This document shows positions 34,759 through 45,759 of a stretch of DNA of 64,000 bases, piece after piece. The stretch is taken from the NCBI GenBank assembly GCA_947650365.1, contig OX393555.1, positions 15,496,751 to 15,560,750 on the forward strand, in the 5' to 3' direction. Made by a program: the position numbers and the translations under genes. The notes under the pieces are model-generated. The model had not been told where the DNA came from. It ran no database searches and saw only the letters and a program-made list of their open reading frames with translations. Each line of letters starts with the position of its first letter. The stretch's first letter is position 1. The stretch comes from Chamaelirium japonicum. Lineage: Eukaryota; Streptophyta; Magnoliopsida; Liliales; Melanthiaceae.

Positions 34759-36390
34759 ATGGTGAAGGCCAGCACCAACCCACCAAAGGCGGGTGCTGAA
34801 CGAACAAACGATATGCTGATCGAAGAAGAACAAGAAGTCTCGGTTGCAACCAATCGAAGAAATGTTCGGGAGCGGTTGGGGCCGCAAGGCAGCCATCCAG
34901 AAGGGCACAGTGATCAGCGAGACCCGTCATCCCCGAGGCGTCGATCTGGCAAAGAACACACTATTCAAGGGAGCAAGCCTCAGGCTACATACGAGATCTC
35001 GGCTGCTGATTTCCAGCTGCTAAATCTCCTCAAGAAGAATGCGGCCCTCGAGCAAGAGAGGGATTCCCTAAAAAAGGCGGCTGAAAGAGCGGGGGTTATG
35101 GCCCACAACTCTCTAGCTACTGATGAAGACCAACCAAGGACTTGCCCAGCCGTGAGTCATCATCTTGAAGAACCACGTGTGCCGCGTATCGAGATGCGTC
35201 AGGTATCCACACAAGCACCAAGGCAAACGGTGTGGGATCGCCTCAACGTCAACGGTGCGCCCAGCTATCGCGGAGAAGGATCACCTCAGTCAACAGGGTC
35301 TACTAGACATTCTATCCCTTCGCACACGAAAGCAACAGATGCCCGTGAGCTGCTCAACCGACTAAGGCATGCTGCCGACGTGGGACGTCGCCATCAAGAC
35401 CGTAGGCAGCTAATCACCTCGGTGGGGCCACTACATCCCAAGGTTCTTGCAACACCATTTCCTATGGGTTGGCGAACACCGAGCCTGCCAAAGTTCAACT
35501 GCATCCGGGGAGACCCGGCTCTCCATATCCTAGCCTACAAGCAGGCCCTGACGCCCTACGAGTATGAGAACCATGTTCTTTGCCGTATGTTTGCGAGAAG
35601 CCTCGAGGGACCTACCCTCGACTGGTACTACACACTGCCTACTGATACGGTGACCACATTCAAAGAATTGGCTGAACTCTTCATGGACCATTATCGGCTA
35701 AACTTAAAGCCGGAAAAGAAGTTGGATACACTCTACCGGCTGAAGATGGGCTCCGATGAGTCTCTAAGGAGCTTCACGATGAGGTTTCGTAATGAGCACT
35801 CTGAGCTCACCGGTCGGTCCCATAATGAGGAGGCCATCATGCTGGCATTCTAGAATGCTATTCGGCTAGAGCTTCACGTCTACACCGACTTCATCCGGTA
35901 TCCCCCCAGTACCTTGGAGGCAATGTTCAAGCGTGTACAGCGAGAGATAGAGGTGGAAGACAATCAGCAGGCCAGAAGACTACTCGAGCCTCGCGAGTCT
36001 CGTGACTCCCGACATAAGAAAGATGATGAAGCTTCGAATGAAACACGCTACATGAAGTCTGCCCATGCTGCGTCCGACCAAAAGGCCCAGACCAAAAGGT
36101 ACAATGAAGATCCGAAAGCCCTTCCAGCAGAAAAGAGATGAACTCCAAGGGAGCAAAGGGTGTTCACTGAGCTAAACACCTCCATTGAAGACATCTTTGC
36201 CTACTTGCAGAACGAGCCCTTTTGCAAGTGGCCACAGCCTCTCCCTCCAAATTTTGACCAGGCGGGAGATACGACAGCCTACTGTGAGTTTCATCGCAGC
36301 CATGGCCACCCAACCTCTACATGTCGGAAGCTAAAAGCATCACATCGAAGACTTGATCCAAGAAGGGCGGCTCGATGGCTACCTCGCTAA
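34759..36390 (+). pseudogene. gag of the 9.55-kb element, two premature stops
   Basis: Starts at MVKASTNPPKAGAER. A long charged N-terminal region with a coiled-coil-like LLNLLKKNAALEQERDSLKK, then the capsid core: ILAYKQALTPYEYENHVLCR, LEGPTLDWYYTLPTD and LAELFMDHYRLNLKPEKKLD. TAG at 35851 (FQNAI expected) and TGA at 36139 (RTP expected) interrupt the same frame. It then continues to FTELNTSIEDIFAYLQNEP and a zinc-binding C-x3-H-x3-H-x4-C motif (CEFHRSHGHPTSTC). It ends without protease. Role: capsid of the element. Both stops are single C-to-T changes. Confidence 0.8.
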
Positions 36391-36596
36391 TAAGGAACCA
36401 GGTCGAGAGTAGGAGAGGCAGCAGCAGTGGAGAAAAAAAAAAGTCAATGTAATACATGGATGCATAATCGTAACGTCCGCTGGGCAACTTCTGAAAAAGT
36501 GTAACCGCTACTTTATTGTATCAATAAAGTATCTCTTTTTTCTCAAAATCAAATCTCTCGAAATTCGATTCCACCATGCTAAGGCATAAAAAAAAA
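36391..36596. other. Spacer between gag and arrays
   Basis: Includes CAATAAAGTATC near 36520, a possible poly(A)-type signal. No coding content. Confidence 0.35.
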
Positions 36597-37480
36597 AGGT
36601 TCCTGGAAACCCAGGTCAACCGAAGACCTTCGATTCCGCCCATTCAAGTCGGAAGCTCGAAGGCAATTCGGCTACGCCCTCTCGAGGCTAAAGTCTGATA
36701 AAAAGGCTCCTGACAACCCAGATCAATCAAAGACCTTCGATTCCGCCCATTCAAGTCGGAAGCTCGAAGGCAATTCGGCTATGCCCTCTCGAGGCTAAAG
36801 TCCGATAAAAAGGCTCCTGGCAACCCAGGTCAACCAAAGACCTTCGATTCCGCCCATTCAAGTCGGAAGCTCGAAGGTAATTCGGCTACGCCCTCTCGAG
36901 GCTAAAGTTCGATAAAAAGGCTCCTGGTAACCCAGGTCAACCAAAGACCTTCGATTCCGCCCATTCAAGTCGGAAGCTCGAAGGAAAGTCGGCTACGCCC
37001 TCTCGAGGCTAAAGTTCGATAAAAAGGCTCCTGGCAACCCAGGTCAACCAAAGACCTTTGATTCCGCCCATTCAAGTCAGAAGCTCGAAGGCAATTCGGC
37101 TACGCCCTCTCGAGGCTAAAGTCCGATAAAAAGGCTCCTAGCAACCCAGGTCAACCAAAGACCTTCGATTCCGCCCATTCAAGTCGGAAGCTCGAAGGCA
37201 ATTCGGCTATGCCCTTTCAAGGCAAAAGTCCGATAAAAAGGCTCCTGGCAACCCAGGTCAATCAAAGACCTTCGATTCTGCCCATTCAAGTCGGAAGCTC
37301 GAAGGTAATTCGGCTACGCCCTCTCGAGGCTAAAGTCCGATAAAAAGCTCCTGGTAACCCAGGTCAACCAAAGACCTTCGATTCCACCCATTCAAGTCGG
37401 AAGCTCGAAGGCAATTCGGCTACGCCCTTTCAAGGCGAAAGTCAGATAAAAATGCTCCTGACAATCCAGGTCAAGCTAAA
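36597..37480. repeat. Tandem array, unit about 107 bp, about 8 copies
   Basis: Each unit has CTCCTGGCAACCCAGGTCAA, then CCTTCGATTCCGCCCATTCA and CTCTCGAGGCTAAAGTCCGA. Units differ by a few bases. Confidence 0.9.
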
Positions 37481-37557
37481 CTATCAACTATACTTATCCG
37501 AGGCGATGAGAATAAGTCCAAGGCAGACGTCGCCGCTTTGACATGCACCAAGTTCAA

Positions 37558-39005
37558 GGAGACATCCTTGGCACTCGAAGACAAAGTCTGAGGTGACCAA
37601 TGCCTCGGCACTCTACAAGCCCAAGGCCCAGCCCTTGGCACTCGAAGACAAAGTCCGAGGTTACCAATGCCTCGGCACTCTACAAGCCCAAGGCCCAGCC
37701 CTTGGCACTCGAAGACAAAGTCCGAGGTGACCAATGCCTCGGCACTCTACAAGCCCAAGGCCCAGCCCTTGGCACTCGAAGACAAAGTCCGAGGTGACCA
37801 ATGCCTCGGCACTCTACAAGCCCAAGGTCTAGCCCTTGGCACTCGAAGACAAAGTCCGAGGTGACCAATGCCTCGGCACTCTACAAGCCCAAGGCCCAGC
37901 CCTTGGCACTCGAAGACAAAGTCCGAGGTAACCAATTCCTCGGCACTCTATAAGCCCAAGGCCCAACCCTTGGCACTCGAAGACAAAGTCCGAGGCGACC
38001 AATGCCTCGGCACTCTACAAGCCCAAGGCCCAGCCCTTGGCACTCGAACACAAAGTCCGAGGCGACCAACGCCTCGGCACTCTACAAGCCCAAGGCACAG
38101 CCCTTGGCATTCGAAGACAAAGTCCGAGGCAACCAACGCCTCGGCACTCTATAAGCCCAAGGCCCAGCCCTTGGCACTCGAAGACAAAGTCCGAGGCGAC
38201 CAACGCCTCGGCACTCTACAAGCCCAAGGCCCAGTCCTTGGCACTTGAAGACAAAGTTCGAGGCGACCAACGCCTCGGCACTCTACAAGCCCAAGGCCCA
38301 GCCCTTGGCATTCGAAGACAAAGTCCGAGGCGACCAACGCCTCGGCACTCTACAAGCCCAAGGCCCAGCCCTTGGCACTCGAAGACAAAGTCCGAGGCGA
38401 CCAACGCCTCGGCACTCTACAAGCCCAAGGCCCAGTCCTTGGCACTTGAAGACAAAGTTCGAGGCGACCAATGCCTCGACACTCTACAAGCCCAAGGCCC
38501 AGCCCTTGGCATTCGAAGACAAAGTTCGAGGCGACCAATGCCTCGACACTCTACAAGCCCAAGGCCCAGCCCTTGGCACTCGAAGACAAAGTCTGAGGTA
38601 ACCAATGCCTCGGTACTCTACAAGCCCAAGGCCCAGCCCTTGGCACTCGAACACAAAGTCTGAGGTGACCAATGCCTCGGCAATCTATAAGACCAAGGCC
38701 CTGCCCTTGGTACTCGAAAACATAGGCCGAGGCGACCAATGCCTCGGCACTCTACAAGCCCAAGGCCCAGCCCTTGGCACTCGAAGACAAAGTCCGAGGT
38801 GACCAATGCCTCGGCACTCTACAAGCCCAAGGCCCAGCCCTTGGCACTCGAAGACAAAGTCCGAGGCGACCAGCGCCTTGGCACTCTACAAGACCAAGAC
38901 CCAACCCTTGGCACTTGAAGACAAAGTTCGAGGCGACCAACGCCTTGGCACTCTACAAGCCAAAGGCCCAGCCCTTGGCATTCGAAGACAAAGTCCGAGA
39001 CGTCA
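37558..39005. repeat. Tandem array, unit 67 bp, about 21 copies, each with two hairpins
   Basis: Each unit contains CCGAGG...CCTCGG around an 8-9-base loop and CCAAGG...CCTTGG around a 6-base loop. Unit length is constant at 67 bp, so reading frames are open in several frames on both strands; these are artefacts. Confidence 0.92.
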
Positions 39006-39479
39006 TCGCCGACGTATTGGCATTCGATCAAAAGTCCAAGCTTAGTCTTGTCACTCAGGTCCAAGCATCAGATTGTCACTGGCCATCATCTTTTTTCGAC
39101 GACTAACGGTTCCAAATCGGTCAGGGGGTGGTTGGTCTGACTCTGTCAGTGTGTGTCTCCACACTGGTGCAGTCGACGGTGGGTAACACGGGATAAAATG
39201 GTGCTTCCTTGATCCTGGCCAAGTCAACACCCTCACGTGATCGTAGTACCTGGTGAATACAGTAACCAGGTGCGGTAATACATTGGGTGAAGACCGGCTG
39301 GCCATCATGCGGTGTCATCCTAGATTATCTCTAAGAAACCCCCTCGAATATTGCATTGTCCCTCGCCGACATCCCCGCGCACCAGCGTTTTACCGAAAAA
39401 GTGTCGGTTTCAAATGGGGCTGAAATTCAAAAAACACATTATTTTCAATACCGACACTTTTTGGCCTCTTCTAGCAGCC

Positions 39480-40850
39480 CCAATAATAGGGTGTCTGCAT
39501 CAACAAGCAGCCCTCCCTCGGTTTCACACAAAAACCGAGTGGGGAAGGGGTGACGGCATACCATCAGTAGCACATCCCTCGGTTTCGTCAGAAAACCGAG
39601 AGGGGGTGTGTGTCAGCATCAACAAGCAACCCCCCCTCGGTTTCGCACAAAAACCGAGTGGGGAGGGGGTGACGGCACACCATCAGCACACCCATCGGTT
39701 TTGTCAGAAAACTGAGAGGGGGTGTGTGTCGGCATCAACAAGCAACCCCCCCTCGGTTTCGCACAAAAACCGAGTGGGGAGGGGGTGATGGCACACCATC
39801 AGCCCACCCCTCGGTTTCATCAGAAAACCGAGAGGGGGTGTGTATCGGCATCAACAAGCAGCCCACCCCTCGGTTTCGTCAGAAAACCGAGAAGGGGGGT
39901 GTGTCGGCATCAACAAGCAGCCCACCCCTCGGTTTCGTCAGAAAACCGAGAGGGGGGTGTGTCGGCATCAACAAGCAGCCCACCCCTCGGTTTCGTCAGA
40001 AAACCGAGAGGGGGGGGTGTGTCGGCATCAACAAGCAGCCCACCCCTCGGTTTCGTCAGAAAACCGAGAGAGGAGGTGTGTCAGCGTCAACAAGCAGCCC
40101 ACCCCTCGGTTTCGTTAGAAAACCGAGAGGGAGGTGTGTCGGCACGTCATTAGCAGCCTACCCCTCGGTCTCGTCAGAAAACCGAGAGGGGGGTGTGTCG
40201 GCATCAACAAACAGCCCACCCCTTGGTTTTGTCAGAAAACCGAGAGGGGTGTGTCGGCATCAACAAGCAGCCCACCCCTCAGTTTCGTCAGAAAACCGAG
40301 AGGGGGAGTGTGTCGGCATCAACAAGCAGCCCACCCCTTGGTTTCGTCAGAAAACCGAGAGGGTGTGTGTGTCGACATTAACAAGCAGCCCACCCCTCGG
40401 TTTTGTCAGAAAACCGAGAGGGGGGGTGTGTCGGCATCAACAAGCAGCCCACCCCTCGGTTTGTCAGAAAACCGAGAGGGGGCTGTGTCGGCATCAACAA
40501 GCAGCCCACTCCTCGGTTTCATCAGAAAACCGAGAGGGGGGTGTGTCGGCATCAACAAGCAGCCCATCCCTCGATTTCGTCAGAAAACCGAGAGAGGAGG
40601 TGTGTCGGCGTCAACAAGCAGCCCACCCCTCGGTTTCGTCAGAAAACCGAGAGGGAGGTGTGTCGGCACGTCATTAGCAGCCTACCCCTCGGTCTCGTTA
40701 GAAGACAGAGAGGGGGGGGTGTCGGCATCAACAAGCAGCCCACCCCTCGGTTTTGTCAGAAAACCGAGAGGGAGGTGTGTCGGCACGTCATTAGCAGCCT
40801 ACCCCTCGGTCTCGTCAGAAAACCGAGAGGGGGGGGTCTTGGATTCTATA
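39480..40850. repeat. Tandem array of hairpin units, about 59 bp each, roughly 20 copies
   Basis: The core of each unit is CTCGGTTT, a short loop, then AAACCGAG, extended by CCC/GGG; the spacer is GGCATCAACAAGCAGCCCA. The stem is better conserved than the G-run length next to it. Confidence 0.9.
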
Positions 40851-40911
40851 GCAACGCTCCTCTCGATTTCAAAAAAAAAAAGAGGAAAGTGCCGAACCCG
40901 TCACGTACATG

Positions 40912-41134
40912 TGGAGAAAGAAAGCAAAGAGAGAGAGAGGCCGGCTCTCTTGCCAAAGTCCAAAGCAAAGGGACCGGAGAAAAGAGGCAGCCGTCCGGGT
41001 TTAAGGTTCGGTGTGCTTCACGTGTGAAGAAAGCAAAGAGGGAGAGAGGCCGGCTCTCTCACCAAAGTCCAAAGCAAAGGGAGCGGAGAAAAGAGGCAGT
41101 CGTCCGGGTTTAAGGTTCGGTGTGCTTTACGTAT
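40912..41134. repeat. Two direct copies of about 112 bp
   Basis: GCCGGCTCTCTTGCCAAAGT and GTTTAAGGTTCGGTGTGCTT occur in both copies. They are followed by GAAAG-rich sequence and (GA)n at 41271-41308. Confidence 0.7.
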
Positions 41135-41266
41135 GAAGAAAGCAGAGAAGGAAACAAGTGAAGGCAAAGAAAGGAAAAAGAGAGAGAGCGCTGCTCTCTC
41201 ATCAAAGAAAGGAAAGAGAGAGAGCGATGCTCTCTCATCAAAGAAAGGAAGGAAAGGGGAGCAAAA

Positions 41267-41310
<44 letters not shown>

Positions 41311-41344
41311 CGATCTAGTCGGGAGGGCCGCCCGCAGCTCACTT

Positions 41345-41392
41345 ATCCGACCCGATCGGGGCCAGCCCCTCGGCCCGCGACCAACCGCCGAC
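41345..41392 (+). repeat. Direct repeat of about 47 bp, left side of captured segment
   Basis: CGATCGGGGCCAGCCCCTCG plus GCCCGCGACCAACCGCCGAC; recurs at 42274-42320 with about three differences. Confidence 0.75.
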
Positions 41393-41477
41393 CGCACCCC
41401 ACTGCCCCGCGCCAGGAGCCACTCGCCGACCGCGCCGCTTTCCCGCGCCGCAGCCAGCCCGCCTGCGCCGCTGCCCC

Positions 41478-42280
41478 GTGCCAGATACCGACGACCCGTC
41501 GCTCCCGGTGATGATGTTCCAGGCGTGGGTCCTCGGCGTGGCCTCTTGCACCATCCTCATCTTCCTCAACACCTTCTACACCTACCGGACGCAGCCCCTC
41601 AACATCTCCGCCATCCTGATGCAGATCACCGTGCTGCCCGCCGGCCGATTCATGGCGTCCGTGCTCCCCAACAGGGAGGTCCGGGTGCTGGGCCGGTGGG
41701 GCTTCAACCTCAACCCCGGCCCCTTCAACATGAAGGAGCACGTCATCATCACCATCTTCGCCAACTGCGGCGTCTCTCAGGGCGGCGGGGACACCTACTC
41801 TATCGGCGCTATTACCGTCATGAAGGCCTATTACAAGCAGACCTTGAGCTTTCTTTTGTCCCTCATCATTGTCCTCACAACCCAGATACTTGGTTATGGA
41901 GGGGCTGGGATGATGAGGAAGTTCTTGGTAGACCCTCCTGAAATGTGGTGGCCTTCTAACCTTGCTCAGGTCTCTCTCTTCAGAGCTCTCCACGAGCGGG
42001 ATTCGCGATCGAAAGGACCAAGCAGAATGAAGTTTTTCATGATCTTCTTCATCGCGAGCTTTCTATACTATGCCCTGCCGGGCTATCTCTTCTCGATCTT
42101 GACATTCTTCTCGAGGGTCTGCTGGATTTAGCCTCATAGCATCACTGCTCAGTAGATTGGTTCCGGGTACCACGGCCTCAGAATCGGTGCGTTCACGCTC
42201 GATTGGGCCGGGATCTCCGCGTACCATGGTAGCCCTCTGGTGAGCCCGTGGTTCTCCATTCTCAATATAGCTCTCCGACT
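41478..42280 (+). pseudogene. OPT-family oligopeptide transporter fragment, intronless, inside the LTR element
   Basis: OPT proteins are plasma-membrane carriers for peptides or metal-peptide complexes. Open from VPDTDDPSLPVMMFQAWVLG through FNLNPGPFNMKEHVIITIFA, LLSLIIVLTTQILGYGGAGM, FLVDPPEMWWPSNLAQVSLF and GYLFSILTFFSRVCWI, with several hydrophobic membrane segments. After a TAG (42130) the same frame goes on as PHSITAQ, a second TAG (from CAG), then IGSGYHGLRIGAFTLDWAGI and SPLVSPWFSILNIA. This is roughly the N-terminal 270 residues of a protein usually about 700-750 long. The first true ATG is 41511. No intron interrupts about 800 bp. Flanked by a 47-bp direct repeat. Confidence 0.88.
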
Positions 42281-42320
42281 CGATCGGGGCTAGCACCTCG
42301 GCCCGCGACCAACCGCCGAC
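42274..42320 (+). repeat. Direct repeat of about 47 bp, right side of captured segment
   Basis: Partner of 41345-41392. It begins directly after the OPT-like frame and overlaps the end of the terpene-synthase-like fragment. Confidence 0.75.
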
Positions 42321-42530
42321 GTAGACTCCGTTGAGGGTGTCTTCGATCTATTCCTCAAAATGATACACCACCCTGAGACGTTGCATCGAGTCGACGAGTT
42401 GGAGCCGAGCCACCGGCTCCCTGCATGCCTCGAGCAATGACCTGACCTCGAGCTTCAATTCCTCAAGGCAGCGATCAAACACCTCACCCGTGTAAGGGCT
42501 CACCTGGTAATGGAGGCCGATCTGTGTCGC
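42315..42530 (-). pseudogene. Terpene-synthase-like N-terminal fragment, antisense, inside the LTR element
   Basis: The minus strand reads VFDRCLEELKLEVRSLLEAC, REPVARLQLVDSMQRLRVVY, HFEE, a TAG, then IEDTLNGVYV. The pattern L-x-L-[VI]-D-x-x-QRL-x-V-x-YHFE followed by an acidic IED/E helix is typical of the N-terminal domain of plant terpene synthases. The rest of the gene, including the DDxxD region, is absent. The stop fits CAG or GAG in the ancestor. It points against gag. Confidence 0.55.
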
Positions 42531-42559
42531 CTGACATGGCTTGGTTTCGTCTCGGAAGC

Positions 42560-42945
42560 GTGTTACCCTACAAAAGAGTCTCAGCGTCGGCAGAAGGCAA
42601 AGGAGTCTCGGCGTCCTCTCGGTCGGGAAACGCACTGCTTTTTCGGAAACACCCCCTTGCAAAACCGAGACTTTTTGGCTTGCACCAAAAGGGTCTCGGT
42701 ACCCTCTCGGTATCCTCTCGGTATCCACTCGGTCGGAAAACGCACTGCTTTTTCTGATACGCCTACTTGCAAAACCGAGACTTTTTGGCCCGCGCCAAAA
42801 GGGTCTCGGCATCGGCAGAAGAAGACTCTGCTAATACGAACCGCGGCACCGACGGCCCTTGCCAACCATGCCAGGATCCTAAGACGTTTGCACCTTGGAA
42901 TCCCAGCCGGCCCAGGGGGTCCTGACCCGACTGGGAGGGGGTAAC
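42560..42945. other. 3' internal region of the LTR element
   Basis: Contains two copies of CAAAACCGAGACTTTTTGGC and of CTCGGTATCC-type sequence, related to the hairpin-array cores, then GGGAGGGGG just before the 3' LTR. Confidence 0.5.
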
Positions 42946-43558
42946 TGTGGGTGCAAAAATTATACCGGACCGGATCAGAGCGGCATGGGCCCGCGTAACG
43001 GCCCAAGTGGGTAAGCCCGCCCGGGTTCATGGGCCCACTCTACGGGGCTCGCAGATCAAGCCCTCCCCCTTATTGGGCCCGAACAACGGCCCAATAAGGG
43101 CCCAGCAAGGAAGCCCAGAACCAGTGCCACGTCTCAGCGCCACGTCATCACTGCCATATCGGGCACATGCCTACGCTATAAAAGGACCCCCAAGGCATCC
43201 AGGGAGGGGGTTGGTCATTCGATAAGAGGAAGAGAGATTCCAGATCCAGAGCCAGAGCCCTCCATTCTTCCTCTTGAACTCTTCTAATTGCTTCGTGCAA
43301 ATACATTGTAAGAAGCTTCTCTCGGCCTGTCGAGAGAACGCTCAACCCTCATTTACTCAAATTATAGTGAAGATCAGGTGGCACCTCTCGCCCGGAGACG
43401 TAGGTCGTAAGACTGAACTCCGTCACCAATCCTTGTGTCATCAGTCTCTACTCTCTCTATCTACTCTCCCAACTCTCTAACTCTACAAACCATTAACATT
43501 CAATTAAGGCTGTGGGGTGGGGTTCCCGATCAAGGCGGCTCGGGAATTTCCCCCCACA
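42946..43558 (+). repeat. 3' LTR of the 9.55-kb element
   Basis: 613 bp, nearly identical to 34005-34618; followed by the GTAGG target duplication. Confidence 0.9.
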
Positions 43559-44075
43559 GTAGGTCCACACACATTGGCACATTAAAGCACCACACAACTG
43601 GTTAGCTCAGTGTACATGGTCTCTCAAAGTTAAAGACATATTATCTATAGTAGTAAGACGATTTATGCATCAGTGTCTGAATCATTGAACTGTGCACCGT
43701 CTTGGTTCCTGTTCAACACGATTATCGTATTTGGTTAGGTGAATAGAAATCTCACGTTCCCGTAGTGGAGACTTCACTACATCCTCTACATGCCAACAAC
43801 TTATTCTCAGTGAAGCGACCGGTATCACCAAAGTTGTGAACTAGTCCGGTCCACTGGGTCCCCCAAGCATGGATCCACCATTTGCCTCAGTGGCCTACTA
43901 TATTCCCTAGGGTTCTTTATTATATATGAATTAACATACACCAAACTAGTATTTTAATTAAAGCAATAACCAAAGTCATCTTAATTAATGTTAATATAGA
44001 AAATCCACGCTCAGGATACACGAGCTACAATACCAAGAACATGGCTTTGATCCTACTATTGCACGAAAGGACAAA
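43559..44075 (+). repeat. Copia-like LTR copy A, right part
   Basis: Continues copy A after the nested element. Matches, inverted, 47879-48250 and on through the Gypsy solo LTR to about 44850-44953 (shared AATAACCAAAGTCAT and GAGCTACAATA). Confidence 0.6.
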
Positions 44076-44492
44076 GACCCCCGCGATCTAGACTTGATGC
44101 GTCGAATCATTCCGAAAAGCGTTATATTACGGATAAAGGATTAGAGCCCTATGGAGATCACGCCCAACAAAGAAGCATAGAGAATTTGAACCAACCACAC
44201 AACAGTACGAACAACAAGAAATCATCGGCAATCAAGGATATTGATTATCACTATTAAGATATTACACAAGCGGTAGCGCACCATTTATTAGACCCACACA
44301 AACCCTCTCTTTGATCCTCTCGAACAACCGCACAAACCATAGAATATAAATTCATCCACCCTAGAGTTACAAAGATTTACTGAATGATCAACAAGATACA
44401 AAAACACATGCCGAAATACAAGCCGAAATAGATGTGCAAGTAATCCGGTTGGAGAATTGGAGAATGATAGAAGCGAGATCATCTAAGACAAA

Positions 44493-44527
<35 letters not shown>

Positions 44528-44845
44528 TTCTCTTTCTTTTCTTCCTTCCTCTTTCTTATTCTTTTTCTTCTCTTCTATTTCTCTCTTTCTTCCTTCCTTC
44601 TCCTTTCTTTACGGCAGCCATAAGAAACCCTAGATTGGGTTCTTATGTGTTGCAACTGGATTGCAGAGGTTCTAGGGAACCAACAAGAAGAATGAAGGCA
44701 AGACATGTAGCTCTGTAGGAGTCAGGGAGCTGCAATTGGAGTAGGAGTATAACAGATGCATTAACAAGAAGAATGGGGGGCAAGATATACAGCTGATCAG
44801 GAAAGTGGTGGTGGCACCACCAGAATTCCATTGGAGATTCCTGAT
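44076..44845. other. Centre between the inverted repeats, no gene recognised
   Basis: Contains a CT-rich tract (44490-44610) and GAAACCCTAGATTGGGTTC at about 44620. The two arms no longer match here. Confidence 0.35.
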
Positions 44846-44953
44846 AGGTAATGATAATGAGTAGATATTATTGTAGCTCTTATATCATGAGAGTGAATTT
44901 TTTGTATTAAAATTAATAAATATGACTTTGGTTATTACTTTTAATTAGAATTG

Positions 44954-45702
44954 TAGCGCCTCTTGATTTTATTATTATTATTTTAATCAGATTTTAGGAT
45001 TGATAATTAGTAGCGTCCCTTGTTTTCATTATTGGTACATTGTTTTGTTTTGGACCGATATCGGACCGGGTCTATTCGCATTGGGGGAAACCGGTCCCTA
45101 GTAACATACCCCCTTATGTTAAACTTGTGTATCGAGTGGACAGCCCAAGAGGTCTGTTATCACAAATTGGCCTTTCATATCCTGCAAAGACTAGAATCCC
45201 TTCAAATCGGGTAACTCCTGCAGAAATTAGAGCTAGGAAACTGATCAAGCATTTAATCTCGTTCCCGAGATTTGCCGTTACCCACCCCATGATCGCACGT
45301 AACGCCCCCTACCCTACCATATCTGCTCATGGCCTTGAGCCTTCCTTCCACATTCTATCAGAGGGGGAGAGGGCATATCGTGAGGGAAGGGCGAGAGATC
45401 GAGAGAGGAGGAGGAACCGAACTGCAAATCCCTTCACTGATCTACCAGCCTCGTGAGGTAGGCTACAAACCTTTATCCCTCTCTCATCATCCTTTTCAAA
45501 ACACATCATTCACACATCCTTGACCCACCATCGGGTCACCCCACCGGTGGCCGGCCTCGTCATCACACTGCACCACCAACAGCACTACTGCGCACCACAC
45601 GACCCCAACCATCTACGATGTCGATGCCCTGTCGAACCACCCGAAACCCCACCCGGATTCCCTTAAATTTTTCCCTCGGCCAAGAGCTTTAGCCAGAACC
45701 CT

Positions 45703-45759
<57 letters not shown>

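Larger units (their letters stand above)
34005..43558 (+). mobile_element. Complete 9.55-kb gag-only LTR retrotransposon carrying host gene fragments and hairpin arrays
   Basis: LTRs 34005-34618 and 42946-43558, both TGTGGGTG...CCCACA. Target duplication GTAGG at 34000-34004 and 43559-43563. A primer-site-like TTTGGCGTCGTCTGTGGGA follows the left LTR (from 34622), and the purine tract GGGAGGGGG precedes the right LTR (42933-42941). Inside: gag, arrays of 107-bp, 67-bp and about 59-bp units, an OPT transporter fragment (sense) and a terpene-synthase-like fragment (antisense). No protease, integrase or reverse transcriptase. Few differences between LTRs, so the insertion is fairly young. It would need proteins of a related autonomous Gypsy (Tat-like) element. 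Confidence 0.9.

Noticed and set aside
37471..39318. Many 60-210-residue open frames on both strands (LGLGLVECRG-type and LYKPKAQPLALED-type repeats)
   Set aside because: They are translations of the 67-bp tandem array, whose units happen to lack stops; no independent coding signal.
37558..40850. Regular repeats with spacers that look CRISPR-like
   Set aside because: Plant nuclear context, no unique spacers, units are contiguous tandem repeats inside an LTR element, and no cas genes.
39351..41113. Open frames of up to 317 residues with repeated SENREGG...INKQPTPRF
   Set aside because: They follow the 59-bp hairpin array in three frames; conservation is at DNA stem level, not codon level.
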